DNA of 64,000 nucleotides, from NCBI GenBank assembly GCA_029378245.1, contig JARKIF010000011.1:992001-1056000 (forward strand), read 5' to 3'. Shown in pieces: positions 1 to 11,918 of the stretch. The DNA is from Roridomyces roridus (lineage: Eukaryota > Basidiomycota > Agaricomycetes > Agaricales > Mycenaceae). The position numbers were made by a program, and so were the translations under genes. Within the stretch, counting starts at the first letter, position 1. Each line of letters starts with the position of its first letter. The notes under the pieces were generated by a model. The model was not told the origin of the DNA. It saw nothing but the letters and a program-made list of their open reading frames with translations, and made no database searches.

Positions 1-608
1 CATATCGAAGCAATGGTTGAGACGCTCTTGGAACTCGAGGCGCCTTTCCCGTTCATATTCGCCCTCGGGGCCAAGGTCGCGACTCTCCCGGCCGAACTTG
101 TGGAACGCGTGAACACTAGTGGCAAGGGGTTGATTTGTGACTCTTGGGTCGAACAACGTGCGATCTTGCAACACGGAGGTGTTGGGTGGTTCCTCACCCA
201 CGGGGGCTGGAAGTGCGTATCGATTCTCCTCGAATGTGTTGATTCTTAAGCAGAGGGACACACAGCTCACTTACCGAGTCACTGACCCAGGGGATTCCGC
301 TGATCGTTTGGCCTGCGAGTGGCGAACAAGCCATCAACGCGGCTTTCGTCTCTACAGGACCGCAGCCCGTCGCCATCCAACTCTTTCAAATTCGCACTGG
401 TGCGCAACTGGGGCCATCGCTTCATACGGATGCAGTCATCACAGGCTCGGTCGAGGATGCCAGGATAGAGTTCAAGGCAACTTTTACTGATGCGCGTGGA
501 TCCAAGGGCAAGGAATTGCAGAGGAATGCTGCAGGGATGGCCAGTGCACTTAGGGCTGACCATGCGGGGGAGGCGGCTGAGGAACTTGGCCGGTTGGCCA
601 GGTTTTGA
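1..608 (+). CDS. UDP-glycosyltransferase, 3' part (cut by window edge)
   Basis: Two exons are visible: up to 212, an intron 213-265 (GTGCGT...CAG), and 266-608 with stop TGA 606-608. Joining them gives a THGGWNS motif followed by TESLTQGIPLIVWP and SGEQ. This is the C-terminal sugar-nucleotide binding region of family GT1 glycosyltransferases. Just upstream are the usual FALGAK and LICDSWVEQ (xxWxxQ) stretches. Such enzymes move a sugar from a UDP-sugar to a small acceptor; the acceptor cannot be told from this part. The N-terminal acceptor domain lies outside the window. The 3' end of this gene is also present as fragments near 20.9-21.2 kb on the other strand, next to the inverted F-box copy. 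Confidence 0.85.
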
Positions 609-738
609 CAAGCGTGAAGCTTCTCTTGCAATGTATGTACTTGGGGTTAATGCAACGCCGTGAGATGCCGGTGATGCCAACTTGGATCCGATGTCACAAG
701 CTTACATAAGGCGACGACCTTCTCTCCAAGCTACGACG

Positions 739-3133
739 ATGGCCCCTCATTTCCCCGACGAAATCATCTCTGAGATACTCACACCTGCTCTCTGCGTCCC
801 AGACAAGCAATTCGCAGATACATCGACCGATAAAAGCGTCTTCGCGACCTGCACCGAGTCCACATCCTCTATTCTCCTCGTCTGCAAAGCGTGGCTCCGT
901 GTGGCCACTCCGCTCCTGTACAATGTCGTAGTTCTTCGATCCACTGCCCAGGCCAAGGCCCTCCACCTCACTCTGAAGAAGCACCCCGAGCTGGGGAGCT
1001 TCATCCGCAAACTGCGCGTCGAGGGTGGATTCGGGTCGAGCATGCACGGTATCCTTCAAAGGGCACCCAAGATTACTGATATCTTCATCTCCTTGAATCT
1101 CCATGGATCCGAGTCGCCTTCAGGGCTCGTCTCTGGCTTGCCTCTGATCAATCCACGGCGTCTGATCATTGGAGATAACCCTGATCGCACGTTGCAGAAC
1201 AAGCAGGTGAGGCAGGTGGTAGCAACGCTGGAGAGCCTTGCCGAACAGTGGAGTAACTTGGTGCGTGGCCAATTCCTCCCAACAGCCTTCTGTCTCATGC
1301 GACGAACAGACTACGTTGGTGGTGCCATACCGTTTCGGCCAGCGGAGTGGCTTTGTACAACGCATGGCATCGGCCCCGAGCGTTACGACCGTGTCATTTC
1401 CGACTGACCAGAATCGAATTCCGTACAACATCGGCATTGTAGCGTCCATGCCATCCATCCACGTGGTGGAACTTCGATCTGCTATATCCTCCGATGCTGC
1501 GGCAAAAATGCTTTCTGATTCTGGTTACTCCAACTATCGACATAAATTGCGCATTGTCGATCCCCGGTAAGCCGCCCTCTTTCCTTTCGAACAAGGAGTT
1601 TCTAAATGCTCTCCAGTTGGGACGTCCCCTCTGCGACCGTTGCTCTCCCGGTCAATACAGCATTCGAACCTCTCGCGTTCGCTTCTCAAGCCATCGTTGA
1701 TGTAATTTGGGCTCGTATTCTCTTCTTTGCTCTCAGTTCCGAAGTGTCCACTACGGTCAAACCGACCGGCCGACATGCTACTCAGCGGCAAGGCACGAAG
1801 TCCTAACCACCGAAGATTGCAGTACTTGCTGGTATCAAAGACCTTCTATGTGCGTCTCCCTTCTTTATATAATACTTCTGTCAATACTCACCGCACTTCA
1901 GAGAGTCGGTCTACCGTTTCTATACCGATGGCCAGATCTCAACTCTGGAAACACACTGCCCCTTTGTCGCAAAATCTCTGCGGAACCTGCTCTGGGCCTC
2001 CATCTACGTCAGATGACTTCTCAGTCCCATTCTCGTTCAATTGCCAGCGACATGCCCTCGCTCTTCTCCCATGCTCCTCATCTCACCCATGTCGGCACGG
2101 ACCACGCAGTAAACATGGACTGGCGAGTTTTCAAAACGCTGGCACAGACTGCTGGCGCCTCTCTCGTCGAGTTGTATGTCCACGTTACCAAGGGCACGAC
2201 ACGCATTCCAGACGCCCTCGTCTTTTGCGATCTCATTGCTTTACGCAAACTGACGTGGAATTGTCCGAATCTTTCCTTTCCGCCGCCCCAGAACGTTTCC
2301 GGCGGGTTGCCTTCGTTGGTGTCTTTTGAATTAGAGGATCCTCGAGGGGAAGGCTTCATTGCTGCGTTGACATCCATGGAGTTCGTAATTCCAAACATTC
2401 ACGATGCCGATCTCTGACAATCTCGCAGCCTTCTCAAAATCCGTCACGTCATCCTTCCATCCAAATCCTCGACCAAAGAAGAAACGGAATACTACGCATT
2501 GTTGCAGAAACACGGAAACAAGATACAACAGCTCGATATGCATCGTCCGCATTTTGCCCAGACGCTCGCCCTCTGCCCGAATCTACGCAGTCTGAATATC
2601 GGACTCGGAGCCTCCTCCGTGCGTTTCTCTCATCTTATTCAGATCCGACTTACCTCATAAACATTGGGACGCAGCTGGAATCATACGAGACTTACACACA
2701 AACTCTGGATTGCCCGCAGAAACATGAATCGCTGGAGAAGATCGGGTTGGATAAATCTGCACAGTTCGTATTCTGCATCACTATTCCGTCTCGCCGACGA
2801 TACGACTTCATGCACAGAGTCGCCAAAGCGAACGAAGATAGGGAGTGGAACGTTGTATTCGATGGTTTATTCAACGGCCTAATTGCCAAGCTGAAATTTA
2901 CCAACCTCCCTGCTCTGCGGGAAATCCAATCCCCGCAGTGCATGTGGCCTGAACCCAACCCGTACGTACAGCCCTGGTCCCTGGAGAGCTGATTGAAGGT
3001 TTCCACTTCCTGATTGACATTTAGACGTGCGATCTCGCAAAGTGGGTGGGTGAAACATGCGGAACGGATGCTTGGGTATGGGATCAAGATTACTGATGCA
3101 CAAGGAGTTCATTGGCGCCCGAGGTTGAAGTGA
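739..3133 (+). pseudogene. F-box/LRR-like protein, copy A, frameshifted
   Basis: Exons deduced by comparison with the paralogs at 18352-20748 and 46929-49350: 739-1260, 1310-1566, 1617-1849, 1902-2380, 2429-2618, 2675-2961, 3025-3133. The start MAPHFPDEIISEIL and the following LVCKAWLRVATPLLY are typical of F-box proteins (substrate adaptors of SCF ubiquitin ligases in many Agaricomycete families), followed by a leucine-rich body. Exon 3 has one extra base around 1785-1800 relative to copy B, so the frame runs into TAA at 1804-1806. Downstream exons remain open in the expected frames and the end matches the paralogs (WRPRLK then TGA 3131-3133). An in-frame ATG at 682 adds 19 residues, also seen in copy B, but MAPHFPDEI matches the start of the third paralog. 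A sequencing error cannot be excluded. Confidence 0.75.
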
Positions 3134-3273
3134 AGAGTTCTGGGCGATCAGATTTGTGGGTTTTGACTGATTGGACGCAATGTTTCTTGCAGCGACTGGA
3201 GATTCCGGTCCGTGGGGTGAGCGTTGGCCCCGGGACACGAAGTGATTCGTTTTCTTCTGTAGGACAAGAGTAA

Positions 3274-4511
3274 TACTATATGGGACCCCCCACCTGGCCG
3301 CACAGGCTACCTGGCCACTTGCTCCATACAAGCTTGTCGGTCGAATATTTCTACCTGGCTGTGGTCGCATATTGCAAGGGATGTCAATGGCTCGTCTTGA
3401 ACCGAAATTGGGGTTGATTGAGGGAATTGACGTGATGCTGTGCCTGTCAACAACCGGGGCGGATGTCTGAAACACGTGATTCCTTAGCATTGCTGGCAGT
3501 CAATCGCCTCTCACTCCACGACCACCCCGCCGTTTGACGAGCTCGTGTACTCGTTCTGCTCGCAAGATCTCTCGCTACTCCTCAGCCCTTCCTCAGACGC
3601 CTTTCCTCCCCATCCTCTCCGCTGCGCACCCTTTTGTTGGCGACCAAGCGCATCAAGACGGAGCTACTCGACACGCCTGTATCCCGCGCGATGCTGGTGC
3701 TGTGCTCCCGGGACCTCGCACCGCCTTAAAGCAAATATCAACCCTTCCCTGAGTGCCCTTGACAAGATCTTGGCCATATTCCTGACTCCTCGCTGCCACC
3801 ATTCGTCGCAAACATCCATTTTTCACTACACCCACATATCGAGTTTTCTTTCAGAGAGTAGGGGACTCGGCGGGAATTGTAGCAATCCAGGTGCGTTCCT
3901 AACACTCCCACCCTGGATATGAGAGCTTATCTTGCTTGTTTACCTCTCGTCGACGTTGAACGGGAGCCAGCAACGTGACGTGTTCACACCAGCTTTTCGC
4001 CGCCTCCCAGATTCCATTCTCTACGCATCACAGCATGTCCCCCAATGCCTCACTACATGATTTCATGTCCTAGGAGCATATCCGGTGGCTTTCCGAGGTC
4101 TTGACTCCCCAGTACGGCGTGTCAGCATGCTCCGCTTCTCCTCCCGTCTACGTACTCTACCTACCCATTCATGCTTGAATTTGTCTCATATCGGCCTCAC
4201 CCATGTATCCATTCATCTTCCCCAAGTGTATTGAGCATCCGTACAACGAATCCTTACTCAAATGTTGCTTCAGGGAGCGTCCATCGGGGCGGCGCCTGGC
4301 CAGGTTAGCCGGTTAGGCCATTTTTAGACCCGTCGCCGCAAAATCTTTCCCATGTCACCAAAAGTGGACAGAACCGGCCGACCATGGGCTCGTTCTACTC
4401 GTACGAGGCCAGTCTACCACCATGGGCCGTCGATTCTTTGGTGAATTGTCTGAATCCTTGCCCAACGGCTCGAAACCCCTTAGGTGGCCAATAAGACCGT
4501 CCCATATAGTA
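3274..4511. mobile_element. Non-autonomous TIR element (MITE-like), ~1.24 kb
   Basis: A 13-bp perfect terminal inverted repeat, TACTATATGGGAC at 3274-3286 and its reverse complement at 4499-4511, encloses sequence with no recognisable coding region. If the outer TA on each side is a target duplication, the inverted repeat is 11 bp (CTATATGGGAC). The flanks support an insertion: sequence to the left (3047-3238) and to the right (4512-4642) is found joined, without the element, at 15240-15575. No transposase is visible, so the superfamily is open; a TA duplication would fit Tc1/mariner-like transposases acting in trans. Confidence 0.6.
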
Positions 4512-5672
4512 ACACGGAGAGTAGTGGTACTGCATTCTTTATTAAATTCAGGCCGCCGCTGCGTCGACGTCACCCACAACCCCACAGTTGAACTGCCGGA
4601 ATTGCAGATTTCGAACAGTCTTTTGATTGACAATGGCACCGTCTGTTTCTGTTAGATACGAGATCCGAGAAAGAGCTTTCCCTCAGTGGTCCGCCAGATA
4701 AAATGGGAACCTCACAACCTCCAAGGAAACTTGGGAGACTGAGTATGTAGTGGTAAGTATTCTGGATTGATTCTGGAAACTTGTGCTGGGTGCGATTTGT
4801 GTCCAGCTGGCTCGAGAGGCTGCAGAGGATTAGCCGGGACGCTCCAGCGTGCTTTTCCAAATTTATGCAGCAGAGGTAGAACTTTCGAGAGGCAAGAAGA
4901 AGAAAAAAAAGAGTCAACAAACTTGCAACAAACTTTGAACAAACTGCAACAAAAGCCGAGAACAATGGCACAGCCCTTGATGCGATCAATTTGCGCTTGG
5001 GCACGACCACCACCGAGTGCAACTCCCTCTCCGCGCAACAAGGGATTGTCGACCTTGAATTACACTTTAAACCTCTTTTCAAAGCTCCATACCTCGACCT
5101 TGGTCGCTTTTATCCGTTGAATCACGCTCCTCGACGTGCGTCCACCCTCTGGATTCCTCTGGCTCTGCTTATCTCCTGGAAGAAGGTGTCGCACAACCGA
5201 CGGGCATTAAGTTACGGGATGAGTGGCCGATGGCGCCTCGACAACGTGTCATCCACGAGTCCACCCTGTGAGCTTTTCTTTCCTCCAGTCACACAACACG
5301 CGACATCCGCTAATCTTCTGCAGGCAAACCAGCCCTCCGACGCCTAATCGACGCCCGTCCTCCTCAATATTCGGTCAGATATCGGTCACTCGGTGACTGT
5401 CTACAAAATGCTCTCCATGAATCCTCAATTTCCATCGAGAAACGTGTATCTCGCGCCGCTACAACCTTGCCCGAGATTATCATCGTGCTTCCGTCGTGGA
5501 GTGACGGCTTCAAAACAACCTCGATGCACCGGCTAGGCTTTACGCAGCAGACTGTATAAGGTGCTCGTTCCTCGGACCTCACCCACATCTTCACTCTCAC
5601 TACACACACACCGACCGACCGACCTAACACCCCCCATCGTATCGCATCTACATCTACGCCACACTCCTCGCG
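4512..5672. other. Intergenic; duplicated segment and one weak ORF
   Basis: Positions 4512-4642 match 15440-15575, both ending near GACAATGRCACCG; this is the flank of the F-box 3' end. The plus-strand frame 4991-5347 could code for about 118 residues of mixed composition, and a plausible upstream in-frame extension exists. I recognise no family and see no convincing splice partners. 5350-5672 is pyrimidine-rich towards the start of the next gene and is probably its promoter and 5' UTR. Confidence 0.3.
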
Positions 5673-8600
5673 ATGAGCAGTAGCACCAACAGCAGCCCCA
5701 GCAGGTCACTGCGCTCCCGTATGGGAGGCGCTATGCGGCGCACATCTTCCATCCTCGCCCTGGCGCGCCCTACCACACCTACTACTCCTATACCCGCGGC
5801 TGCTGGATCGTCCTCGGATGATAACGGTAGTGGACGCCGGGCATCTGTATCCCAATCTGTCGAGGGACGCAAGTCCACGAGCTCGCTAGCGCAGTCTGTC
5901 TCGGCGTCACAAGTAGCAGCGCCTACCCCGCCGCCAGAGCCGCAGCCACAGCTTCCTGCTATTGCTGTCGATCCGAAGCTTGAGGCTGCTATGCCTGTCG
6001 ATCAGACAACAACTGCGCCTCCTCCTCCTCCTCCTGCCGCCTCTGCCGATCCCACTCCTGACCCTGCACCAGTCGACCCAGCCCCGGTGGCACCAGCAGC
6101 GGAAGAATCAGCACCACCGCCATCCGTAGCAGACGACCCCACTCCAACTCCCACTCCAACTCCACACACTAACGGCAATGCCAGCGCCCTCCCGAAAGCC
6201 GTCAAGAGGCTCCTTCCTATCGCTGCGCAGTACCAGATGTATCCAAGCCCGATTGCAGAGTCTCCTGCGCGTGAGGCTGCTGCTTCTGCCGAGGATTTGG
6301 TGGCTCCGCCGCCGGTGGAGGAAGAAGCAGCAGCACCGACGTCGACGATGCCCGAGCCTGAAGTTGCTCCTCAGCAGGCGGCGTACGTCCCACCGCCGCT
6401 GGTGCTGGATAGCAGCAATCCCGGGGCGTTCACGGATGAGCCAGAGGAGATGTCGAGGCGGACTTCTATCTCTGTTTCGGCTGCGCAGCCTGAGCGCGAG
6501 CCTGAAGTTGTGCAGGTCGTGCAGGTACCCGTTGTCCAAGGCGTGCTTGATCCTGCGCCCGAGGCTGAACCCGTGTCGATGCCAATGCCGATGCCAGAGC
6601 CAGAGCCAGAGACCCAGCCTACACTTGCACCTGCACCTATGACTGCAGAGCCTATGTCGATGCCTGACCCCGTCCCAATGCCTGTACCCGAGACAGTCCT
6701 CGCTCCCGCCCTCGACGACCCTGGGTACTTTGACATCGCGCAGCCCGCTGATCTACGGCCCACTACCACCGTCGTCTTGCAGGCCATTGCAGCGGGTTCA
6801 CCGATGAGTGGCAGCGAGACCGTCGTCGGGGACGCGCATGATCGTGATCACGACGTACATGTCTCGCCGTATCCGTACGAGGTGGAGCCTGCGCCTCCCG
6901 TCGTTGCCGAAGTGGATGTCGTGGGTGTCCAGGTTATTGATCCCGTTTCGCAGCCAGAGACGAACGAGATACCGGAAGCGAGGACGGAGGAGGATGATGA
7001 CGCGCTTGCGAGGGCAGAGATGGAGGCGAGGGTGTGGGAGGAGGCACATAGGGAGGGGAGGGGCTGGGTCGTGTAAGTCATTCATTCATTCCGTTCTTGG
7101 TCGTGCTGATGCTGGTCATAGACATACTGACGATGAAGACCCCTTCGCGGACCCGGCTCCTCCCCCGGCGCAGACAGAGGGTGCACAAGACTCGGAGGGG
7201 AGGAGGGATGCGTTCTTTGCGATGTACGTCACCCATCTACTTTTGGACTTTTCTTCATTGTCAGCAGTCCCGCCATTGCAGTGGACGGAGAACCCGAACG
7301 TACGCGGGATGTAGGTGGGATATCGAGTATACATATGCCCATACCCATACCGCGGTGCGTTATCCTGCTTCTCGCCGTGCCCAGCTTACTCACGATATCC
7401 AGGTCGATACATTCGAGAGATGAGGCGCAAGAACGGTTCCAGTTCTCATTCAACGACCCCGTTACCGAGTGCGTCCTTTCTTCTCTCCTCCCTCCTCCTT
7501 CTTCTCCCCGTACTGACGACGTCTTGCACTCCAGCGAACGTCGTCCCCTCCTCTCAGCCGAAGCCCCCAGCTACGGTCCTACGAACGTCGGTGATCCAGC
7601 TACGGGTCTGACATTCCGCGACCTTGGCTGGATCGAGTACGTGCTACCTGCGGGGGCTGCGACGTACTATGTGCATCCGACTCTCCGTGTCACGACGGAT
7701 GTGGATTTGCGCAAAGGGGAGGCGCTGGGCAGGGTGGGCAAGGCGTTGGGATATGAGGGTGGAGGGATGGATGGCGCGTCGATGGCGTTGGGTAGAGTGA
7801 GGATGGAGATGTGGGTCAGGGAGAGTGCGAAGGGCAAGGCGGGTGCAGGCAAGGGGAAGCATACCCATACTCACAGGAAGGGAAAGGGCAAGGGCAGATG
7901 GCGCGGGGACTTGGCTGAGCTTGGGCTCGCGAAATGGTGGGTAGATCATGTGAAGCGAGAGGTCTCTTCGGGGGAGGATGTCGTTGGGCTCGAGGATCGT
8001 GAGTCTCTTCTCTGCTTTCCCTCCGCTTACATCACCAACATTCACGAATAGACATGGACATGGAATATCGCTATTGGGCCTTCATGGAATCGCACCCCGC
8101 GCATGCGGCGCTACCTTTTGATGCAAAGCGCGAGGCGATGGATGTTTTGAGCTGGTCTTGGACGGGTAAGCATTCCCTTTGCTGCTTGCAGGATTTGGCT
8201 AACAAACAAATCACAGACCGTCTTTTGGCCCCACAAGAGCAGCCCCTTCATCCGCCGTTCTCGCAGGCCGAGTGTCAAGAGTTGCTGGGGCTTCTTCGGT
8301 CTTTTGGCGATCTGCCTCAGCCGGACACCGGTATCCAGGGCATCGTCGTCACCCGTGTCGTCTCTCGGATTCTCCTGCGCGTAGGCACGTCATAATTCAT
8401 CTCCCTCCCTTCCTTGTCTTGCTTACTCACCCTCGCCTAGTCCAATGGCGCCAGCATAACTTTCGATCGCACAAGCCGCTTCCTCTCGACGTTGTGGGAA
8501 AGCGCCGTTCGCTGGGATTCTTCCGAGCTACTGGACAAATCCTTGTCTCGATCGTGTTGCTGGGCGTGCCGTACCTATTTAATCGACCACCACATCCTCG

Positions 8601-9268
8601 CGTGGACGCTGAAGGTGGAACTAGTAGCAGCAGCGCCGGCGCCGGCAGGAGCGTCCTCCCCTTCCTCGTCGTCGGTGCGTGCACATGTCTTTTGGTGAGT
8701 CCTCCTTCCCGTCTTCCTCGCGGTTATGAGTCATGCTGAGCTTCACCACACCAGGCTGCGATCCTGCTAAGTGCCTCGACGACGTTCTTGTTGTTACCAG
8801 AACTAGACGGGCGTGCCCGCGCGATAGCACTCGGGTCGGCGATTCTTGCTGCGGGGTGTATGGTATCCGGGCTCGTCGCACTGTTTAAGCACAAGGCTGA
8901 AATGGCGCATGCTGCTGCTGCGCCTCCCGTGGTTACCACCCATGCGGTGCATCACCATTATCATTACTTGAATCCGACGATGGGGAGGGAGGGGATGATG
9001 CCTCTTTCTGTGAGTCTCTCGATTCCTCTTTGCTGATGTACTCATTTTTTTGTGTTTGCAGACGCGGAGTATAGTCATGTCGCTCCCGCTGGTCCTTTTG
9101 ATATACGCGTTACTGGGATTCGTCGCTGCCGTCGTCGTGTACTCGTTCACCGGAGGGAGTCAAGCTGGACATGGGGCGAGGTTCGAGGATTATACGAGGT
9201 GGACTGCGTTGGGCGTTTTGGGCGGCGTGGCGGGCGTACTGGTGACGTCTGTCGTGTTTTTGAGGTAG
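5673..9268 (+). CDS. Proline-rich protein with WW-like segment and C-terminal membrane helices
   Basis: The first exon (5673 to about 7076) encodes some 465 residues of Pro/Ala/Glu-rich low complexity. Short introns with GT..AG ends follow near 7074-7121, 7226-7267, 7354-7402, 7469-7534, 8000-8050, 8166-8216, 8385-8440, 8695-8753 and 9010-9060. Around 7620-7720 the product reads DLGWIEYVLPAGAATYYVHP, similar in layout to a WW domain (aromatic residues before and after a turn), though the second conserved Trp is not obvious. The C-terminal third has four hydrophobic spans: ILVSIVLLGVPYLF, FLVVGACTCLL, IALGSAILAAGCMV and a final pair around LVLLIYALLGFVAAVVVYSF and LGVLGGVAGVLVTSVVF, ending at TAG 9266-9268. 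I infer a membrane-anchored protein with a long cytoplasmic disordered arm. I do not know its function; one gene rather than two is likely because the frame stays open through all junctions. Confidence 0.65.
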
Positions 9269-9949
9269 GACTCTTTGGTCTCTCACCTCGAAAATATGTA
9301 AGTTATCCATGAGCCGTTGCGTATGTATGTATCGAATTGCATCCTGTTCAAGCAGGGATTTGTATTTCTCTCCTCGAGGTGCTCAAGCCTCCATTACAGA
9401 GTGAGCCACGATCACTGACTGATGCGACATCTCCTCTTGACCAGAACTCTGATATACTTATGCCGAAATCAAATCTTGATCCCACTCGTTAATGTTGACA
9501 AGGACTGCGGGTTCTCGAAACCGAGAGGCCTCGTCTGAGTCATCTATACTGTGCCCTGGTCCCTCCGGCTGGCGGCGACAAAAACACTATGTTGACCTGC
9601 AGGTCCGGTGGCTGACTCTTTGCTGGCTCCTTGCATTTTTTCTTTCTTTGCTGAGCGACTTCTTGGATCCGTTTTGACCGGTCCACCTGTCATCCTTGGC
9701 CTGATAGATTCGCCCTTGAGCGTGTCCACGGAGCTGACTAGAGCGGCTCGGCAGCCTCGGCTAACTCGTACCAACACGGTGCCTCCGAAAACCCGAGACC
9801 TATGCTATTAAGGGTGGGTTCTTGATGAATCATAATAAGCTTCACTCCCTCGATGCTCTTTCCCTCGGGTGCCACCTGCAAGGCGGGCAATGCCTCCCAA
9901 TATCCCTGGAGTACGTATCGTTCCATCTGACAAAATGCGACTCCAGTTC
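9269..9949. other. Intergenic, nothing recognised
   Basis: Only short overlapping frames are present on both strands. The first ~100 bases after 9268 are probably the 3' UTR of the upstream gene. The unassigned 5' exons of the gene ending at 10499 may lie near 9820-9949. Confidence 0.3.
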
Positions 9950-10499
9950 TTACTGCCATGAGTCGTCTAATCGCGTCTATACTCTGGACGACGACGCTAT
10001 GCCCTCCAAAGATCGCTGCTGGTCCGGACCCAATCTACAGGACCCATTCATCGGTGGACCGTGGTGAATGGCACGCGCAGGGGTTTATCCGACATCGACA
10101 TCGAGTACAAGACCGTCTTTCAGTATATGTGACTCGTGGAGCCGCAGAACCTATTCTGGAACGCAGGGGCCTTTCCGGTTGACGCCAGCGGATATGTTGT
10201 TGTTGGGATGATGTATGTACCTCTTTCTGTCTATGATCGTTTCCGGCTTTCCTACTAAGTAATTTCCAAATTGCTGGCAGTGAGTATACAACGCGATTCA
10301 TTCTGATGGTGAAGCAACGAATCAAGCGTTTGCATAAGTACCCCGTCGCTTTGTTGCTGGTTGCCTTGTCCGATTCGTCTTCTAACCATACATTTCTCGA
10401 TTGCAGATCTCATCCTCAGTCGATCCGCCCATCTGCTTACCACGGCAGCGTTTCACCCCTCGGGTGGCCTCGGTTCGGCAAGTACTCTTAGTCAAATAA
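9950..10499 (+). CDS. Unrecognised gene, 3' exons
   Basis: Three stretches splice into a sensible C-terminus. One reads SDIDIEYKTVFQY near 10090-10130; the next EPQNLFWNAGAFPVD and SGYVVVGMM to about 10212. After a GTATGT intron comes EYTTRFILMVKQRIKRLHK (about 10281-10337). After another GTACCC...GCAG intron comes a last exon ending VRQVLLVK and TAA 10497-10499. The 5' end is not clear: 9269-9949 has only short frames. The phrase VDASGYVVV resembles VDPSGYVVA in the membrane-protein remnant at 54198-55520, which may be chance. Expression evidence would be needed to fix exons. Confidence 0.35.
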
Positions 10500-11211
10500 G
10501 CTGACACGCTCGCGGAATCATTCCATTCAGCCAACATTCAGCTCCCACATGGCTTGGCGGGGTCGGCGAGATTGACCCTGTGATTTCTTCAACTGGGTTC
10601 AGTTGTGCCTGCGTTCTGCGTCGGCTTCAGGACATATCAATTGTCAATTTTTCTGTCCTCAAATCGCTGCTACTGGCAGGAAGGTACTTATTTTCCGTGC
10701 GTTCTACTTTTTAGAATGTGGTGCCTGGCGTCGGCTGTGCTTCAAAAGCAGATCTTCGTGCTTCTTCGTGCCGGCGGCTCATTTTTCTTCGGCTCGCGTG
10801 CTTGTCGCGTGAAACTCAAATACACTCCATCATCCCCCCTCACCGTGATTCGATCGTTCCGTGGACAGCCATTCAACGTGTGATTTGAATGCCGGGTGAT
10901 CTGCGTGATTGTCGTAAGATGATCTGCACTGCGGTCTGGGGACAGGAAGAAGCCTTGGGTAGTAGGGTTCTTGACAGCGCTTATTGGGAGGGGACTATTA
11001 GCTGGAAGAGCCGGCTCTGTTGTGTGACTCCTAGCTACTCTCGATGGCCGCACGGGACATCATATCTACCAACCTTTACTTGGGAAAATAATCTTAGCGC
11101 AGATCAGGCCCCATGGGCGTGATGTCTGCTGATGTTTCAAGATGCTTGTGATCGTATATAGAGCTGACCTGCGCTCGCACCTCGACAACGTTACCGTATC
11201 GCAATACTCCC
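10500..11211. other. Intergenic, nothing recognised
   Basis: No reading frame with family-like sequence on either strand. The last 200 bases precede the Zn2Cys6 gene and should contain its promoter; no clear TATA box is seen. Confidence 0.3.
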
Positions 11212-11918
11212 ATGTCCTCACAGCTCTCCAACGGCGCACCCTACGACATGAAGCCTCGACGGACAATTCTGGCGTGTTCGATATGCCGCAAACGGAAACT
11301 TCGCGTGCGTCTGCTACATTTCAACGAACTCGTTCTCTCTAGAGTCTGGACTAACCAAAAGAAAATCAGTGCATTACTTTCGAACAGCCGCCTCGAAATC
11401 CCTGCGAGCGTTGCGTGCGGAAGAATCTGCCATGCGAGTACATCGCAATGTCCATCGCTCAGGAGTTGGTTTACCAGCCCATTGTGAACGCGGCCGATAC
11501 GCACTCGTATGGCCAGTTCCAGCCCCAACCCCAGCACCATCACCCCCGGCCCCCTGCACCGCTTCCATTCTACCCGTACTCTCCCCAGTATGCGCATCCG
11601 TATGCCACTCCATACGGGCATACCGGCCACACTATACGACGAGCTCTCCTGCTGCCGTATACTGCACCTCCCCCCGCCGGCAGCAGACCACGCTACTACG
11701 GACAACCGCTTCCGCCGTTAAGCGACGACTGCCTTCCCATTCCCATTCCCCCTCCGCCGACACCACCATTATGCGATTTTACTTTCGTGCAAGATGCAGA
11801 GCTGGAGTTGGAGTTGGAACACAATATGTTTTTCTGTTACGACGATTCCGATCGGAGTTCGCAGTCGTCGCCGTATAGTTGGAGTTCCACTTCACAGTCC
11901 CTGCCTACATACCAATAA
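11212..11918 (+). CDS. Small Zn(II)2Cys6 transcription factor
   Basis: Exon 1 is 11212-11304, the intron is GTGCGT...TCAG (11305-11369) and exon 2 is 11370-11918 (stop 11916-11918). The joined product begins MSSQLSNGAPYDMKPRR and contains CSICRKRKLRC then CERCVRKNLPC. This gives the fungal binuclear zinc cluster spacing C-x2-C-x6-C-x10-C-x2-C-x6-C in residues ~24-52. The intron splits the cluster exactly at the third cysteine, as in many Agaricomycete members. The rest (~160 residues) is Pro/Tyr/Ser-rich, with an acidic patch ELELELE near the end that could activate transcription. No fungal-specific transcription factor middle homology domain is present, so the protein (~213 residues) is short for the family. 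It should bind CGG-type DNA half-sites in the nucleus; targets are unknown. Confidence 0.8.

Noticed and set aside
2879..3490. 203-residue minus-strand ORF over the F-box 3' end and TIR element
   Set aside because: Crosses from an exon on the other strand into the inserted element; repeated at 15105-15497 only because the DNA is duplicated.
6178..6642. Arg/Leu-rich ORF inside the Pro-rich gene
   Set aside because: Frame-shifted reading of a low-complexity Pro/Glu-coding region.
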